Source: Acidaminococcus fermentans_A | GTDB lineage: Bacteria > Bacillota > Negativicutes > Acidaminococcales > Acidaminococcaceae | Assembly: GCF_052216985.1 (NCBI RefSeq) | Contig: NZ_JBQOUY010000019.1 | Location: 1 to 41,882 of the forward strand | DNA: 41,882 bases | Direction: 5' to 3' | Shown here: positions 1-7,641 of the stretch, piece after piece | Position numbering within the stretch: the stretch's first letter is position 1 | How the letters are laid out: each line of letters begins with the position of its first letter | Position numbers and translations under genes: made by a program | Notes under the pieces: model-generated | Told to the model about the DNA's origin: nothing | The model's database searches: none | What the model saw: the letters and a program-made list of their open reading frames with translations, nothing else

Positions 1-40
1 GATTCCGTTCTCGGATTTTACTGCTTTCGATGGTGAAATT

Positions 41-79
41 AAAATAAAAACAGACATGAGCAAAAATCGCTCACGTCCG
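41..79 (-). terminator. Second intrinsic terminator beyond mmdB
   Basis: Read on the minus strand, arms at 69-79 and 51-61 form an 11-bp stem with two G-U pairs, which become A-C mismatches on the plus strand. A T-rich run (complement of 41-50) follows. The stem is therefore specific to minus-strand RNA and looks like a back-up terminator for the decarboxylase transcript. No gene is visible in 1-134. Confidence 0.6.
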
Positions 80-126
80 TGTGTGGTAGATGAATTGGAG
101 CTTACCCCAACATTTGACAAAGAACC

Positions 127-160
127 AAAAAAAAGAGCTGCTGCCGAAGCAACAGCTCAA
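127..160 (-). terminator. Intrinsic terminator of the mmd operon
   Basis: Arms 135-143 and 150-158 form a 9-bp stem with a 6-nt loop. On the minus strand it is followed directly by a run of eight T (complement of 127-134). It lies 15 bp beyond the mmdB stop codon. Confidence 0.85.
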
Positions 161-174
161 AAAACTTCTGTTTT

Positions 175-1302
175 TTATTTGCCGCCCACCATGGCCAGCA
201 TGGTACCGGCTGCAACAGCCGTACCGATAACCCCAGCCACGTTGGGGCCCATGGCGTGCATCAGCAGGAAGTTGCCAGGGTCAGCCTGCTGTCCCACAAC
301 CTGGGACACACGGGCAGCCATAGGCACTGCGGATACACCGGCGGAACCGATCAGCGGGTTGGTCTTGCCGCCATCGAACTTGCTCATCAGCTTGCCGAAG
401 ATGACACCGCCGGCAGTGCCGCCGATGAAGGCGACCAGGCCCAGGCAGATGATCTCGATGGTCTGGACCGTCAGGAAGCTTTCAGCCTTCATAGTCAGGC
501 CGGTACCAGTGGCCAGCATGATGGTCACGCTGTTCATCAGGGCATTCTGTGCCGTATCAGACAAGCGGTCCATACAGCCGGATTCCGTGAACAGGTTCCC
601 CAGCATCAGCATCCCGATCAAAGAGCAGACGGAAGGCAGCAGCAGGGAGATGAAAATGGTGGTGACAATAGGAAACACCACTTTTTCGAAGTGGGTCACC
701 GTACGCAGCTGAGCCATTCTGATCTTCCGTTCTTCTTTCGTGGTGAAGAGCTTCATCACAGGGGGCTGGATCAGCGGCACCAGGGACATGTAAGAGTAGG
801 CAGCTACGGCGATAGCCCCCAGCAGATGGGGAGCCATCTTGGAAGCCAGGTAAATGGAAGTCGGGCCGTCAGCACCGCCGATGATCCCGATGGCAGAAGC
901 TTCCTTCACATTGAAGCCCAGCAGCATAGCACCCAGCAAGGCCACGAATACGCCGATCTGGGCAGCCGCGCCCAGCAGCAGGGTCTTGGGGTTGGCGAGC
1001 AGCGGACCAAAATCCGTCATGGCCCCTACGCCCATGAAAATCAGCGGAGGGAAGATTTCATATTTGATCCCGCCCAGGATCAGCTGCATTACGCCAGGAT
1101 CGGTCTCGAAACCGGTCCGGGGCACATTGGCCAGAATGCACCCGAAGGCGATCGGGCTCAGCAGCAGGGGTTCAAAGCCCTTCACGATGGCCAGGTAGAG
1201 CAGGATGCACCCTACCAGCATCATGACGGCATTGCCCCCGGTAAAAGCCACAAACCCACTGTCTTGGATGACAGAGGTCAGGGCTACCACAAAAGCATCC
1301 AT
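175..1302 (-). CDS. mmdB: Na+-translocating decarboxylase beta subunit (methylmalonyl-CoA or glutaconyl-CoA type)
   Basis: This is the integral membrane beta subunit of a biotin-dependent Na+ pump. It decarboxylates carboxybiotin and moves Na+ outward across the cytoplasmic membrane. The 375-residue protein is almost wholly hydrophobic, with about nine to eleven membrane spans. It has the conserved GGADGPTSIY stretch near residues 140-150 and the glycine/asparagine-rich C-terminal MGPNVAGVIG motif typical of OadB, MmdB and GcdB. It is last in the order CoA transferase, alpha, delta, gamma, beta. The 375-residue length equals that I recall for GcdB of Acidaminococcus fermentans, so this pump may also serve glutaconyl-CoA decarboxylase. 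The gene symbol rests on the neighbouring alpha subunit, not on the beta sequence. Confidence 0.9.
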   Translation of the reverse strand: MDAFVVALTSVIQDSGFVAFTGGNAVMMLVGCILLYLAIVKGFEPLLLSPIAFGCILANVPRTGFETDPGVMQLILGGIKYEIFPPLIFMGVGAMTDFGPLLANPKTLLLGAAAQIGVFVALLGAMLLGFNVKEASAIGIIGGADGPTSIYLASKMAPHLLGAIAVAAYSYMSLVPLIQPPVMKLFTTKEERKIRMAQLRTVTHFEKVVFPIVTTIFISLLLPSVCSLIGMLMLGNLFTESGCMDRLSDTAQNALMNSVTIMLATGTGLTMKAESFLTVQTIEIICLGLVAFIGGTAGGVIFGKLMSKFDGGKTNPLIGSAGVSAVPMAARVSQVVGQQADPGNFLLMHAMGPNVAGVIGTAVAAGTMLAMVGGK

Positions 1303-1335
1303 GTAACAAATCCTCCTTTATATTCGGAGACGCAA

Positions 1336-1779
1336 TTAGAGAATGACCATTACGTCGCCGGTGGCTACGGTATCGCCAGCGTTTACGCGGACTTCAGAAA
1401 CCGTACCATCTTCAGGAGCCATGATTTCGTTCTGCATCTTCATAGCTTCCAGGATCAGCAGGACATCGCCGGCTTCTACTTTATCGCCGGGTTTCACGTT
1501 GACGGACAGGATCTTCCCGGGCATGGGAGCTTCCACGGTGATGGCACCAGCAGGAGCAGCAGCCGGTTTAGCAGCGGCAGGAGCCGGAGCAGCAGCGGGA
1601 GCGGGAGCCGGAGCAGCGGCAGGAGCCGGAGCGGCCACGGGGGCAGCTACAGGAGCAGCCACAGGAGCAGCAGCAGCCGGAGCAGCAGGAGCAGCAGGAG
1701 CTGCCGTGACAGCGCCGCCGACTTCTTCAACTTCTACCGTGTAAACAGTGCCGTTAACGTTAACATTGAATTTTCTCAT
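1336..1779 (-). CDS. mmdC: Biotin carrier (gamma) subunit of Na+-translocating decarboxylase
   Basis: This biotin carrier protein of 147 residues shuttles the carboxyl group from the alpha subunit to the membrane beta subunit. Residues 1-22 form a short N-terminal segment. Residues about 24-78 are an Ala/Pro-rich flexible linker of repeated PAA and PVAA units. The C-terminal biotinyl domain carries the motif EAMKMQNEIM, with biotin expected on Lys114. A good AGGAGG site precedes the ATG. The repetitive linker DNA is GC-rich and likely to vary in length between strains. The family assignment is secure. Whether the holoenzyme acts on methylmalonyl-CoA or glutaconyl-CoA cannot be read from this subunit. 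Confidence 0.93.
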   Translation of the reverse strand: MRKFNVNVNGTVYTVEVEEVGGAVTAAPAAPAAPAAAAPVAAPVAAPVAAPAPAAAPAPAPAAAPAPAAAKPAAAPAGAITVEAPMPGKILSVNVKPGDKVEAGDVLLILEAMKMQNEIMAPEDGTVSEVRVNAGDTVATGDVMVIL

Positions 1780-1848
1780 GAGAATACCCTCCTAAAATGT
1801 TTTTAAACTGTAAGATCTACTGGGTACAGGCTGTCCCTCAACAGTCTG

Positions 1849-2172
1849 TCAAAAGAAATGATGGGGCAGAGCCATGGGCTCCATCTTCTTTTTGTGTTCG
1901 GCGATCGCAGCGGTCAAAGCAGCCGCGATCATATCGTCCTCATCCTGGACCAATGCCAGGACCGCTGCCATTGCAGCCACTTTCTCCTCGTCCTGCCGTT
2001 TGCTGGCTGCAGCAGAAGCGGCCGGCTTAGCAACTACAGGCTTTTTTTTTCCTTGCACTTTCTTGGTGGGGTCGACGGCATGGATCAGCACCATCAGGAT
2101 TCCCAGCACAATCAGCACGCCGAATACGATGGTCATATTGATCAACATAATCAGCCAAGGATTTTCTGTCAT
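1849..2172 (-). CDS. mmdD: Decarboxylase delta subunit (OadG family membrane anchor)
   Basis: A 107-residue protein with one N-terminal membrane helix (about residues 8-30), followed by a charged, Ala/Lys-rich cytoplasmic tail. This is the layout of the OadG/MmdD/GcdD family, which anchors the soluble carboxyltransferase and biotin carrier to the beta subunit. It ends with an HHFF tail. It lies between the alpha and gamma genes, as expected for Na+ decarboxylase operons. Its length equals that I recall for A. fermentans GcdD (107 residues). A GAGAGGTG site precedes the ATG. Confidence 0.85.
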   Translation of the reverse strand: MTENPWLIMLINMTIVFGVLIVLGILMVLIHAVDPTKKVQGKKKPVVAKPAASAAASKRQDEEKVAAMAAVLALVQDEDDMIAAALTAAIAEHKKKMEPMALPHHFF

Positions 2173-2219
2173 GAATGTTTCACCTCTCTTCCCTAAATGA
2201 TGAATGGTTTATATCAAAA

Positions 2220-3746
2220 TCACAGAGGAATATTGCCGTGTCTCTTCGTCGGCCGGTCTTCCTGCTTTGATTTTAACATACGCAGCGCTTTGATCAGGAT
2301 GGGACGGGTGGTCTTGGGTTCGATGACCATTTCTACCATTCCATGCTTCGCCGCATAGTAGGGCGTAGCAAAATTGGTGATGTATTCCTGGGTCTTCTGC
2401 TCCACATCCGGATCCTTCCGGAAGATGATCTTGGCAGCTCCCTGGGGACCCATGACGGCGATTTCTGCAGTCGGCCAGGCGATGACATGGTCTGCCCCCA
2501 GATCCTGGGCACACATGGCCAGATAAGCCCCGCCGTAGGCTTTCCGGGTAACCAGGGTGATCTTGGGAACCGTAGCTTCACAATACGCGTAAAGCATCTT
2601 GGCCCCGTGGCGGATGATGCCGCCGTATTCCTGATCCGTCCCTGGCAGGAAACCAGGAACATCGACGATATTGATCAGAGGAATCTTGAACGCATCACAG
2701 AACCGGATGAACCGGGCTGCTTTGTCAGAAGCGTTGATATCCAGGCAGCCGGCCATGATCCGGGGCTGGTTGGCGATGATGCCCACGGTAGAGCCATCCA
2801 TCCGGGCCAGGCAGGTGATGATGTTCCGAGCATACATCCGATGGGGTTCCACATATTCTCCGTTGTCCACGATGCTGCGGATCACTTTATACATATCGTA
2901 GGGCATCTGGGAGCCGTCAGGGATGATGGTATTCAGGCTTTCATCCATCCGGTAGGCGCTGTCTCCGGTATCGTAGACAGGCGGGTTCTCCCGGTTGTTG
3001 GAAGGCAGGAAACTCAGGAGATAACGGATCTGTTCCAAACAGTCTGCATCGTTTTCAGCCGGAAAGTCAGCCACGCCGCTGCGAGTGCAGTGGGTAAAAG
3101 TACCACCCAGATCTTCCTGGCCCACTTCTTCGCCGGTCACGGTCTTCACTACTTCCGGCCCGGTGATGAACATCTTGGAATTCTTCTTCACCATGAAGAT
3201 GAAATCCGTCAGCGCCGGGCTGTATACCGCGCCGCCAGCGCAAGGCCCCATGATGGCCGAAATCTGAGGGATCACCCCGGAAGACAGGGTGTTCTGCTTG
3301 AACATCTTGCCGAAACCAGCCAGGGCATCCGTAGCTTCCTGGATCCGGGCACCGCCGGAATCTGCCATGCCCACGATGGGAGCCCCCGTCTTCAGGGCCA
3401 TAGCTTGGACCTTGGCGATCTTATTGGCATGCATCTCTCCCAAGGATCCGCCCTCTACGGTGAAGTCCTGGGCAAAGACGAATACGGTCCGTCCGTTGAC
3501 CGTGCCGTAGCCCGTCACTACCCCATCTCCTGCTAAATATTTCTTTTCCTGGCCGAAGTTGGAGCAGCGATGTTCTACAAATTTATCCAGTTCTACAAAA
3601 CTTCCCTCATCTAAGAACGAGTTTATCCGTTCACGGGCTGTCATTTTACCCGCATCATGCTGTTTCCCGACTCTTTTTGCGCCGCCGCCTGCTTCGATCT
3701 TTTCATAGCGGTCGAACATATCTTGGATTTTTTCTTGTGTCGTCAA
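2220..3746 (-). CDS. mmdA: Methylmalonyl-CoA decarboxylase alpha subunit (carboxyltransferase)
   Basis: The soluble carboxyltransferase subunit removes the carboxyl group of methylmalonyl-CoA and loads it on biotin, giving propionyl-CoA. The product belongs to the propionyl-CoA carboxylase beta/MmdA family. It shows the N-terminal GGGAKRVGKQHDAGKMTARE segment and two oxyanion-hole glycine pairs (GPCAGGAVYSPA and KAYGGAYLAMC). I place the start at the TTG at 3746, because AAGGAGGTG lies 7-8 nt upstream. This gives 508 residues, the usual MmdA length. An in-frame ATG at 3776 would put the Shine-Dalgarno inside the gene. At ~508 residues it is shorter than the GcdA I recall (about 587), favouring methylmalonyl-CoA over glutaconyl-CoA. 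Propionyl-CoA carboxylase beta is the main alternative, but the delta and beta neighbours argue for the Na+ pump. Confidence 0.88.
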   Translation of the reverse strand: MTTQEKIQDMFDRYEKIEAGGGAKRVGKQHDAGKMTARERINSFLDEGSFVELDKFVEHRCSNFGQEKKYLAGDGVVTGYGTVNGRTVFVFAQDFTVEGGSLGEMHANKIAKVQAMALKTGAPIVGMADSGGARIQEATDALAGFGKMFKQNTLSSGVIPQISAIMGPCAGGAVYSPALTDFIFMVKKNSKMFITGPEVVKTVTGEEVGQEDLGGTFTHCTRSGVADFPAENDADCLEQIRYLLSFLPSNNRENPPVYDTGDSAYRMDESLNTIIPDGSQMPYDMYKVIRSIVDNGEYVEPHRMYARNIITCLARMDGSTVGIIANQPRIMAGCLDINASDKAARFIRFCDAFKIPLINIVDVPGFLPGTDQEYGGIIRHGAKMLYAYCEATVPKITLVTRKAYGGAYLAMCAQDLGADHVIAWPTAEIAVMGPQGAAKIIFRKDPDVEQKTQEYITNFATPYYAAKHGMVEMVIEPKTTRPILIKALRMLKSKQEDRPTKRHGNIPL

Positions 3747-3794
3747 AAATACGCACCTCCTTCTGGGATAATACAACGAAACTAAAACACGGTA

Positions 3795-3803
3795 ATTGTA
3801 ACA
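3795..3803 (-). promoter_or_regulatory. Extended -10 promoter upstream of mmdA
   Basis: On the minus strand TGTTACAAT occurs here, an extended -10 (TG-N-TACAAT) about 50 bp upstream of the TTG start of mmdA. It would allow the decarboxylase genes to be transcribed apart from the CoA transferase. No good -35 is visible. Two GGTG tetramers 11 bp apart lie just upstream; their meaning is unknown. Confidence 0.4.
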
Positions 3804-3856
3804 TAAATATCACCCTGTTACCACCGATTTATGGAAAATTTCGTCGAAAACTCCCT

Positions 3857-5380
3857 TTATTTCACTTCCATGGTACCGGTTTTCAGCATCCTTTCGTGGA
3901 AGGAGAAGGCTTCGGACAAGATATGGGGTGTCTGGCTATTGTGGCAGGCTGCACAGGCCCGTTCGAAATAATCCCGCAGGATAGGCTGATATCTGGGGCT
4001 GGCGATCTGATCGATGATGATTGGAGCCCGTTCTTTCGGGGAGAGCCCCCTCAGGTCGGCTACGCCCCGTTCGGAAACGATCACATCCACATCGTGCTCG
4101 TTGTTGTCGATATGGGAGCAGAAGGGCACGACGGAGCTGATCTGTCCGTTTTTCCGTTCCGATTCCGCAAAGAAGATGGACAGGTAGCCGTTCCGGGCAA
4201 AGTCGCCGCTGCCGCCGATTCCGTTCATCAAATTGGTCCCGTTGATATGGGAAGAGTTCACATTGCCATACAAATCCACTTCAATAGCGGTGTTCATGGC
4301 AATAACTCCGATTCTTCGAACCACTTCAGGGTTGTTGGAAATTTCCTGGGGACGCAGGATCAGATGGGATTTGTATTTGTCCAGGTTGCTGTAGAATCTC
4401 TTCTGGACTTCCGCAGACATGGTCAGGGAAGCACCGGAAGCGACCCGCAGTTTCCCAGCATCGATCAGGTCGAACATCCCGTCCTGGATCACTTCCGTAT
4501 AAACCGTCAGATCTTCAAAATCAGAATGGACCAGCCCGTTGATCACCGCGTTAGCTACGGATCCCACCCCGGATTGCAGCGGCAGCAGGTTCTTGGGCAG
4601 CCGACCGGCTTTCACTTCGTTTTTCAGGAATTCTACCAGGTTGCCCCCCATAGCCCGGGCGTCATCGGTGATGGCCGCCAGTTTGCTGGGGGTATCGGGG
4701 ATATCACAGGGAACGATGGCTGCCACTTTCTCCAGATCGCAGGGAATATAAGGGGTGCCGATCCGATCTTCCGGTTTCTCGATGGGAATGATCTTCCGGT
4801 AAGGAGGATCCAGAGGCACATAGCAGTCATGCATGCCTTCCAATCCCAGAGGCTGGGTCACGTTCACCTCGATGATGACTTTCTTGGCACTCTGCACATA
4901 ACCGCAGCTGCCTCCCAGGCTGGTAGTGGGGATGATTCCGATCTTGCCTTTGCCCAGGTCTTTGATGGAGCAGGCTTCGATGATGGCCACATCCACATCC
5001 CGGTGTTCCGGCAGGAACCCGAACCGGGCCATCTGGTTGAAGGTGCTGATATGGGTATCCAGGTAGCGGATCTGTCCATTATTGATGGCAGTCCGACAGT
5101 TTTTATCCGTCTGATACGGCATCCGATTGCCTACGATACCGGCCTTGACCATGGCTGTATCGATTTCAGGTCCAGGAAGTACGGTCCAGACATTGACTTT
5201 AAAGGGATGTTCCTTGCCTCTTTCAGCCAGAGCCAGGGGTACCGCTTTCGGATAACCGGAAGGGGTAAATCCGCTCATGCCCAGGTTCATACCGTCTTGA
5301 ATCATTTCTGCCGCTTTTTCAGCTGTGGTGATTTTGCTGAGTGCTGCAGCACAATGGACTCGATCCGTAATATCGATCAT
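3857..5380 (-). CDS. Acetyl-/propionyl-CoA:succinate CoA transferase family protein
   Basis: This 507-residue class I CoA transferase resembles succinyl-CoA:acetate or propionyl-CoA:succinate CoA transferases (AarC, Cat1, ScpC). The likely catalytic glutamate is Glu296 in YTEVIQD. Glycine-rich CoA-binding segments SGVGSVANAV and NGIGGSGDFARNG are present. It lies directly upstream of the methylmalonyl-CoA decarboxylase genes. The likely role is to exchange CoA between propionyl-CoA and succinate (or acetate), closing the succinate-to-propionate cycle. The start is supported by AGGAGGAAG upstream of the ATG. Substrate preference cannot be told from sequence by eye. The 132-bp gap to the upstream hydrogenase gene holds a small CCCG/CGGG hairpin near 5400-5413 and AT-rich DNA with no clear promoter. 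Confidence 0.85.
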   Translation of the reverse strand: MIDITDRVHCAAALSKITTAEKAAEMIQDGMNLGMSGFTPSGYPKAVPLALAERGKEHPFKVNVWTVLPGPEIDTAMVKAGIVGNRMPYQTDKNCRTAINNGQIRYLDTHISTFNQMARFGFLPEHRDVDVAIIEACSIKDLGKGKIGIIPTTSLGGSCGYVQSAKKVIIEVNVTQPLGLEGMHDCYVPLDPPYRKIIPIEKPEDRIGTPYIPCDLEKVAAIVPCDIPDTPSKLAAITDDARAMGGNLVEFLKNEVKAGRLPKNLLPLQSGVGSVANAVINGLVHSDFEDLTVYTEVIQDGMFDLIDAGKLRVASGASLTMSAEVQKRFYSNLDKYKSHLILRPQEISNNPEVVRRIGVIAMNTAIEVDLYGNVNSSHINGTNLMNGIGGSGDFARNGYLSIFFAESERKNGQISSVVPFCSHIDNNEHDVDVIVSERGVADLRGLSPKERAPIIIDQIASPRYQPILRDYFERACAACHNSQTPHILSEAFSFHERMLKTGTMEVK

Positions 5381-5512
5381 TTGCTCTTCCTCCTGTTTGC
5401 CCGAAGATCCGGGCTTCTCTTCTTGACTCTATCTGAATATTTAAAAATAGAATCTACGTCATAAATAATACCAATATTTCATCCAACATGCAAGAAAAAG
5501 GTCTTTCCTCCC

Positions 5513-6799
5513 CTATTTCTCTTTTCCCTTCCGCAAGAAGATGCAGCCTTCTTTTTTTCCAAATCCCCGCACCACATCTTCCGCAAAGGCTTTGCAGGTG
5601 GGAGCTCCACAGGCTCCGCAGTCCAATTGGGGGAATTTCTGTTCCAGGGCCTTTAGTTCTGCCATTTTTTCCAGGGCTGTCCCGAAATCGCTGGCCAAAG
5701 GGGGATGGGGCCGCGGCTCCAGCGGTTTGATATACCGCCAGGAAGCAGGGAAATCTTCAATGATCCGGCACCGCTGCATGGCGCTTGCCCGATTGCCTTC
5801 TTCCCGGCTCCGGCGCCGTTCCACCCGCACCCGGAGATTCTTGGCCGCCACATATTTGTTGACAGCTACACAGGGCCCTCCGATACAGCCGCCGGCACAA
5901 CTGTAGCAGCAAGCATACCTCACATCGCTGAGCTTGGCCATACTGATCTGTTCCAACAGTTCATCCACTTCTTCCGGACCTTGAGCGGCAATGGCATCGG
6001 TAATACCGGTGGATTCCAGTTCTCCCTGCCAGCTCCCCCAGCTGAGGCTGTAGGAAGATCCCAGGATCGCCTCGGGGACTTCATAGCGGGTTTCCTGCAC
6101 ATGTTTGATGGCTTGGGTCAGCGGGCCATAGATAGAAGCAATGGTGAAGGAACCGGTCACAGCAGTATGAGCCACATCCACGGACTGGTGGATATTGGTC
6201 CCCTTGGCCGGACAGGGGGAAATGAACCAGATCCCCACTTGTCCAGGAGCCAGATTCAGCCGTTTCATGGTTTCCCGACGGGTGTAGATGGCCGCCGCTT
6301 CTGCTGGAGCCAGCACGGGAAGGACCTGCTTCACCAGTTCCGGATATTTGGTCTGGATCAGGCGGAGGACAGCAGGACAGGCGGAGGAAATCAGAGGGAA
6401 CGGTCCTTTGTAATGGGCGATGTACCGCTCCATCTCATCACTGATATAATCTCCTGCCAGGGCAACATCGAAGACCGTATCGAACCCCAGCTCCCGCAGG
6501 CCTTCCCAGATCACGGAAGCAGCTACATTGCCGTCGAACTGGGCATAGAAAGACGGAGTGGCCAGGGCGATATTCACTTTGTACTTTTTCAGTTCACTCA
6601 AAGGATCGGCCCAGCCTTCCATGGCCCGGGTGGGACAGCAGCGGATACATTCCCCGCAGTCGATGCAGCGGTCGGAAAGGATGACAGCTTTGCCACTGCG
6701 TACCCGGATAGCCTGGACCAGGCAGTCCTTCACACAGATCAGACAGCCAGTACAGCGGCTGGCGTTGACTCTGACAGAATTGAGATAGGTTTCACGCAA
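5513..6799 (-). CDS. Putative sensory [FeFe]-hydrogenase (HydS-like)
   Basis: This protein of 428 residues has two ferredoxin-type 4Fe-4S motifs (Cys16/19/22/26 and Cys45/48/51/55). An [FeFe]-hydrogenase H-cluster domain follows, then a C-terminal four-cysteine Fe-S domain (Cys394/397/402/419). H-cluster ligands are retained: Cys141 in SSACP, Cys196 in SPCPAK, and Cys301/Cys305 in CAGGC. The proton-transfer cysteine of catalytic enzymes (first Cys of TSCCP) is Ala140. Loss of that cysteine is typical of putative sensory group C/D hydrogenases. No PAS domain is visible, which favours a group D-like protein. The start is TTG with AGGTG 7 nt upstream. The protein is probably a cytoplasmic H2 or redox sensor. 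It is last in a unit with the ATPase, DRTGG and SARP genes. A catalytic role is less likely but not excluded. Confidence 0.8.
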   Translation of the reverse strand: MRETYLNSVRVNASRCTGCLICVKDCLVQAIRVRSGKAVILSDRCIDCGECIRCCPTRAMEGWADPLSELKKYKVNIALATPSFYAQFDGNVAASVIWEGLRELGFDTVFDVALAGDYISDEMERYIAHYKGPFPLISSACPAVLRLIQTKYPELVKQVLPVLAPAEAAAIYTRRETMKRLNLAPGQVGIWFISPCPAKGTNIHQSVDVAHTAVTGSFTIASIYGPLTQAIKHVQETRYEVPEAILGSSYSLSWGSWQGELESTGITDAIAAQGPEEVDELLEQISMAKLSDVRYACCYSCAGGCIGGPCVAVNKYVAAKNLRVRVERRRSREEGNRASAMQRCRIIEDFPASWRYIKPLEPRPHPPLASDFGTALEKMAELKALEQKFPQLDCGACGAPTCKAFAEDVVRGFGKKEGCIFLRKGKEK

Positions 6800-6834
6800 A
6801 GGCTTTCACCTGATTCCTTGGACAACTGGATCCT

Positions 6835-7251
6835 TCAGGCAGGGAGATGGAAGACCAGGGTGACCCGGGTCCCTTTCCCCACCTGGGTAGCGATCTGCAT
6901 TTCATCAGAAACTTTTTTCATGTTAGGCAGCCCCATGCCGGCTCCGAACCCCATGGCCCGGATTTTGGCAGAGGCTGTGGACCAGCCTTCCTGCATAGCC
7001 TTTTCCACGTCGGGGATCCCCGGCCCATGGTCTTCGATGCTCACCCGGATATCCCGGGGACCGATTTCTGCCTGGATCTGCCCCCCTCCTCCATGGATCA
7101 GGCAGTTCATCTCTCCCTCATAGGTCCCGATGGCGATCCGGCGGATCAGTTCTGGTGACAGTCCCAGCTTTTTCAGCAAATCTTTCAAAGAAGTAGAAGC
7201 AGCCCCGGCCCGTTCGAAATCATCAGGGATCACAGTATAGATCTCTTCCAT
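6835..7251 (-). CDS. Anti-sigma-factor-type histidine kinase-like ATPase
   Basis: A 138-residue stand-alone GHKL ATPase domain. The N box reads YEGEMNCLIHG, the G1 box DHGPGIPD and the G2 box GFGAGMGLPNMK. There is no histidine phosphoacceptor or sensor domain, so it resembles RsbW/RsbT-type serine kinases or anti-sigma factors. It starts 6 bp after the DRTGG gene and ends 35 bp before the HydS-like hydrogenase. Small ATPases of this type commonly accompany sensory [FeFe]-hydrogenase genes. It may phosphorylate or bind a regulator in response to the hydrogenase. The partner is not identified; the SARP protein encoded upstream is one candidate. Confidence 0.75.
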   Translation of the reverse strand: MEEIYTVIPDDFERAGAASTSLKDLLKKLGLSPELIRRIAIGTYEGEMNCLIHGGGGQIQAEIGPRDIRVSIEDHGPGIPDVEKAMQEGWSTASAKIRAMGFGAGMGLPNMKKVSDEMQIATQVGKGTRVTLVFHLPA

Positions 7252-7257
7252 GCCTTT

Positions 7258-7620
7258 TTACTTCCGATCTTTGCCAGAACAGCCCCGGAGTCCCAGATCA
7301 TACAGCCGTCCGCAGGCTTCGAACATGGTGCAGCGGGTATACAGCACTGGGATCTCTTTATTCCGAGCAGCCAGGAGTACTTCCTGTTCCGGATGTTTGT
7401 CCCGGACGAAGATCAGGGCCGCTGCATCACTCACATCTGCCGTCCGTACCACCTGGATGTTCAGCAATCCTGTCAGCAATACGAAATCCTCCTTGGCATA
7501 GGCCAGTACATCACTCATCATGTCACTGCCGCAAGCCTGTTTCACCGTCCTGTCCAGCATTTCCTGTCCGGAAACCACCTGGGCTTCCAACACGTCTGCC
7601 ACTTTCTTCAATGTTACCAT
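7258..7620 (-). CDS. DRTGG-domain protein
   Basis: A 120-residue cytoplasmic protein with a DRTGG-like fold. It shows EMLDRTVKQACGSDMMSDVL near the N-terminus and a predicted beta-alpha C-terminal half. Such domains occur in phosphotransacetylase and near CBS or HPr-kinase modules, and are thought to bind small ligands. The gene has a strong AAGGAGGGG site, begins 21 bp after the SARP regulator stop and is followed 6 bp later by the ATPase gene. This indicates co-transcription. Its direct role is unknown. A sensory or scaffold function in the hydrogenase signalling module is inferred from context only. Confidence 0.65.
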   Translation of the reverse strand: MVTLKKVADVLEAQVVSGQEMLDRTVKQACGSDMMSDVLAYAKEDFVLLTGLLNIQVVRTADVSDAAALIFVRDKHPEQEVLLAARNKEIPVLYTRCTMFEACGRLYDLGLRGCSGKDRK

Positions 7621-7641
7621 TCCAACCCCTCCTTTAAGATC

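Noticed and set aside
256..1806. Long plus-strand open frame opposite mmdB and mmdC
   Set aside because: It is the antisense shadow of two well-supported genes. Its sequence is low-complexity (Ser/Gly/Arg-rich) where mmdC encodes its Ala/Pro linker.
3801..3850. GGTG tetramers 11 bp apart upstream of mmdA as a SARP-type site
   Set aside because: The spacing between repeats fits, but the repeat is GGTG instead of GACG and the distance to the -10 is 10, not 9. A chance match cannot be excluded.
3677..5464. 595-codon plus-strand frame opposite the CoA transferase
   Set aside because: Shadow of a conserved gene in GC-rich DNA; His/Phe/Asp-rich with no domain and no ribosome binding site.
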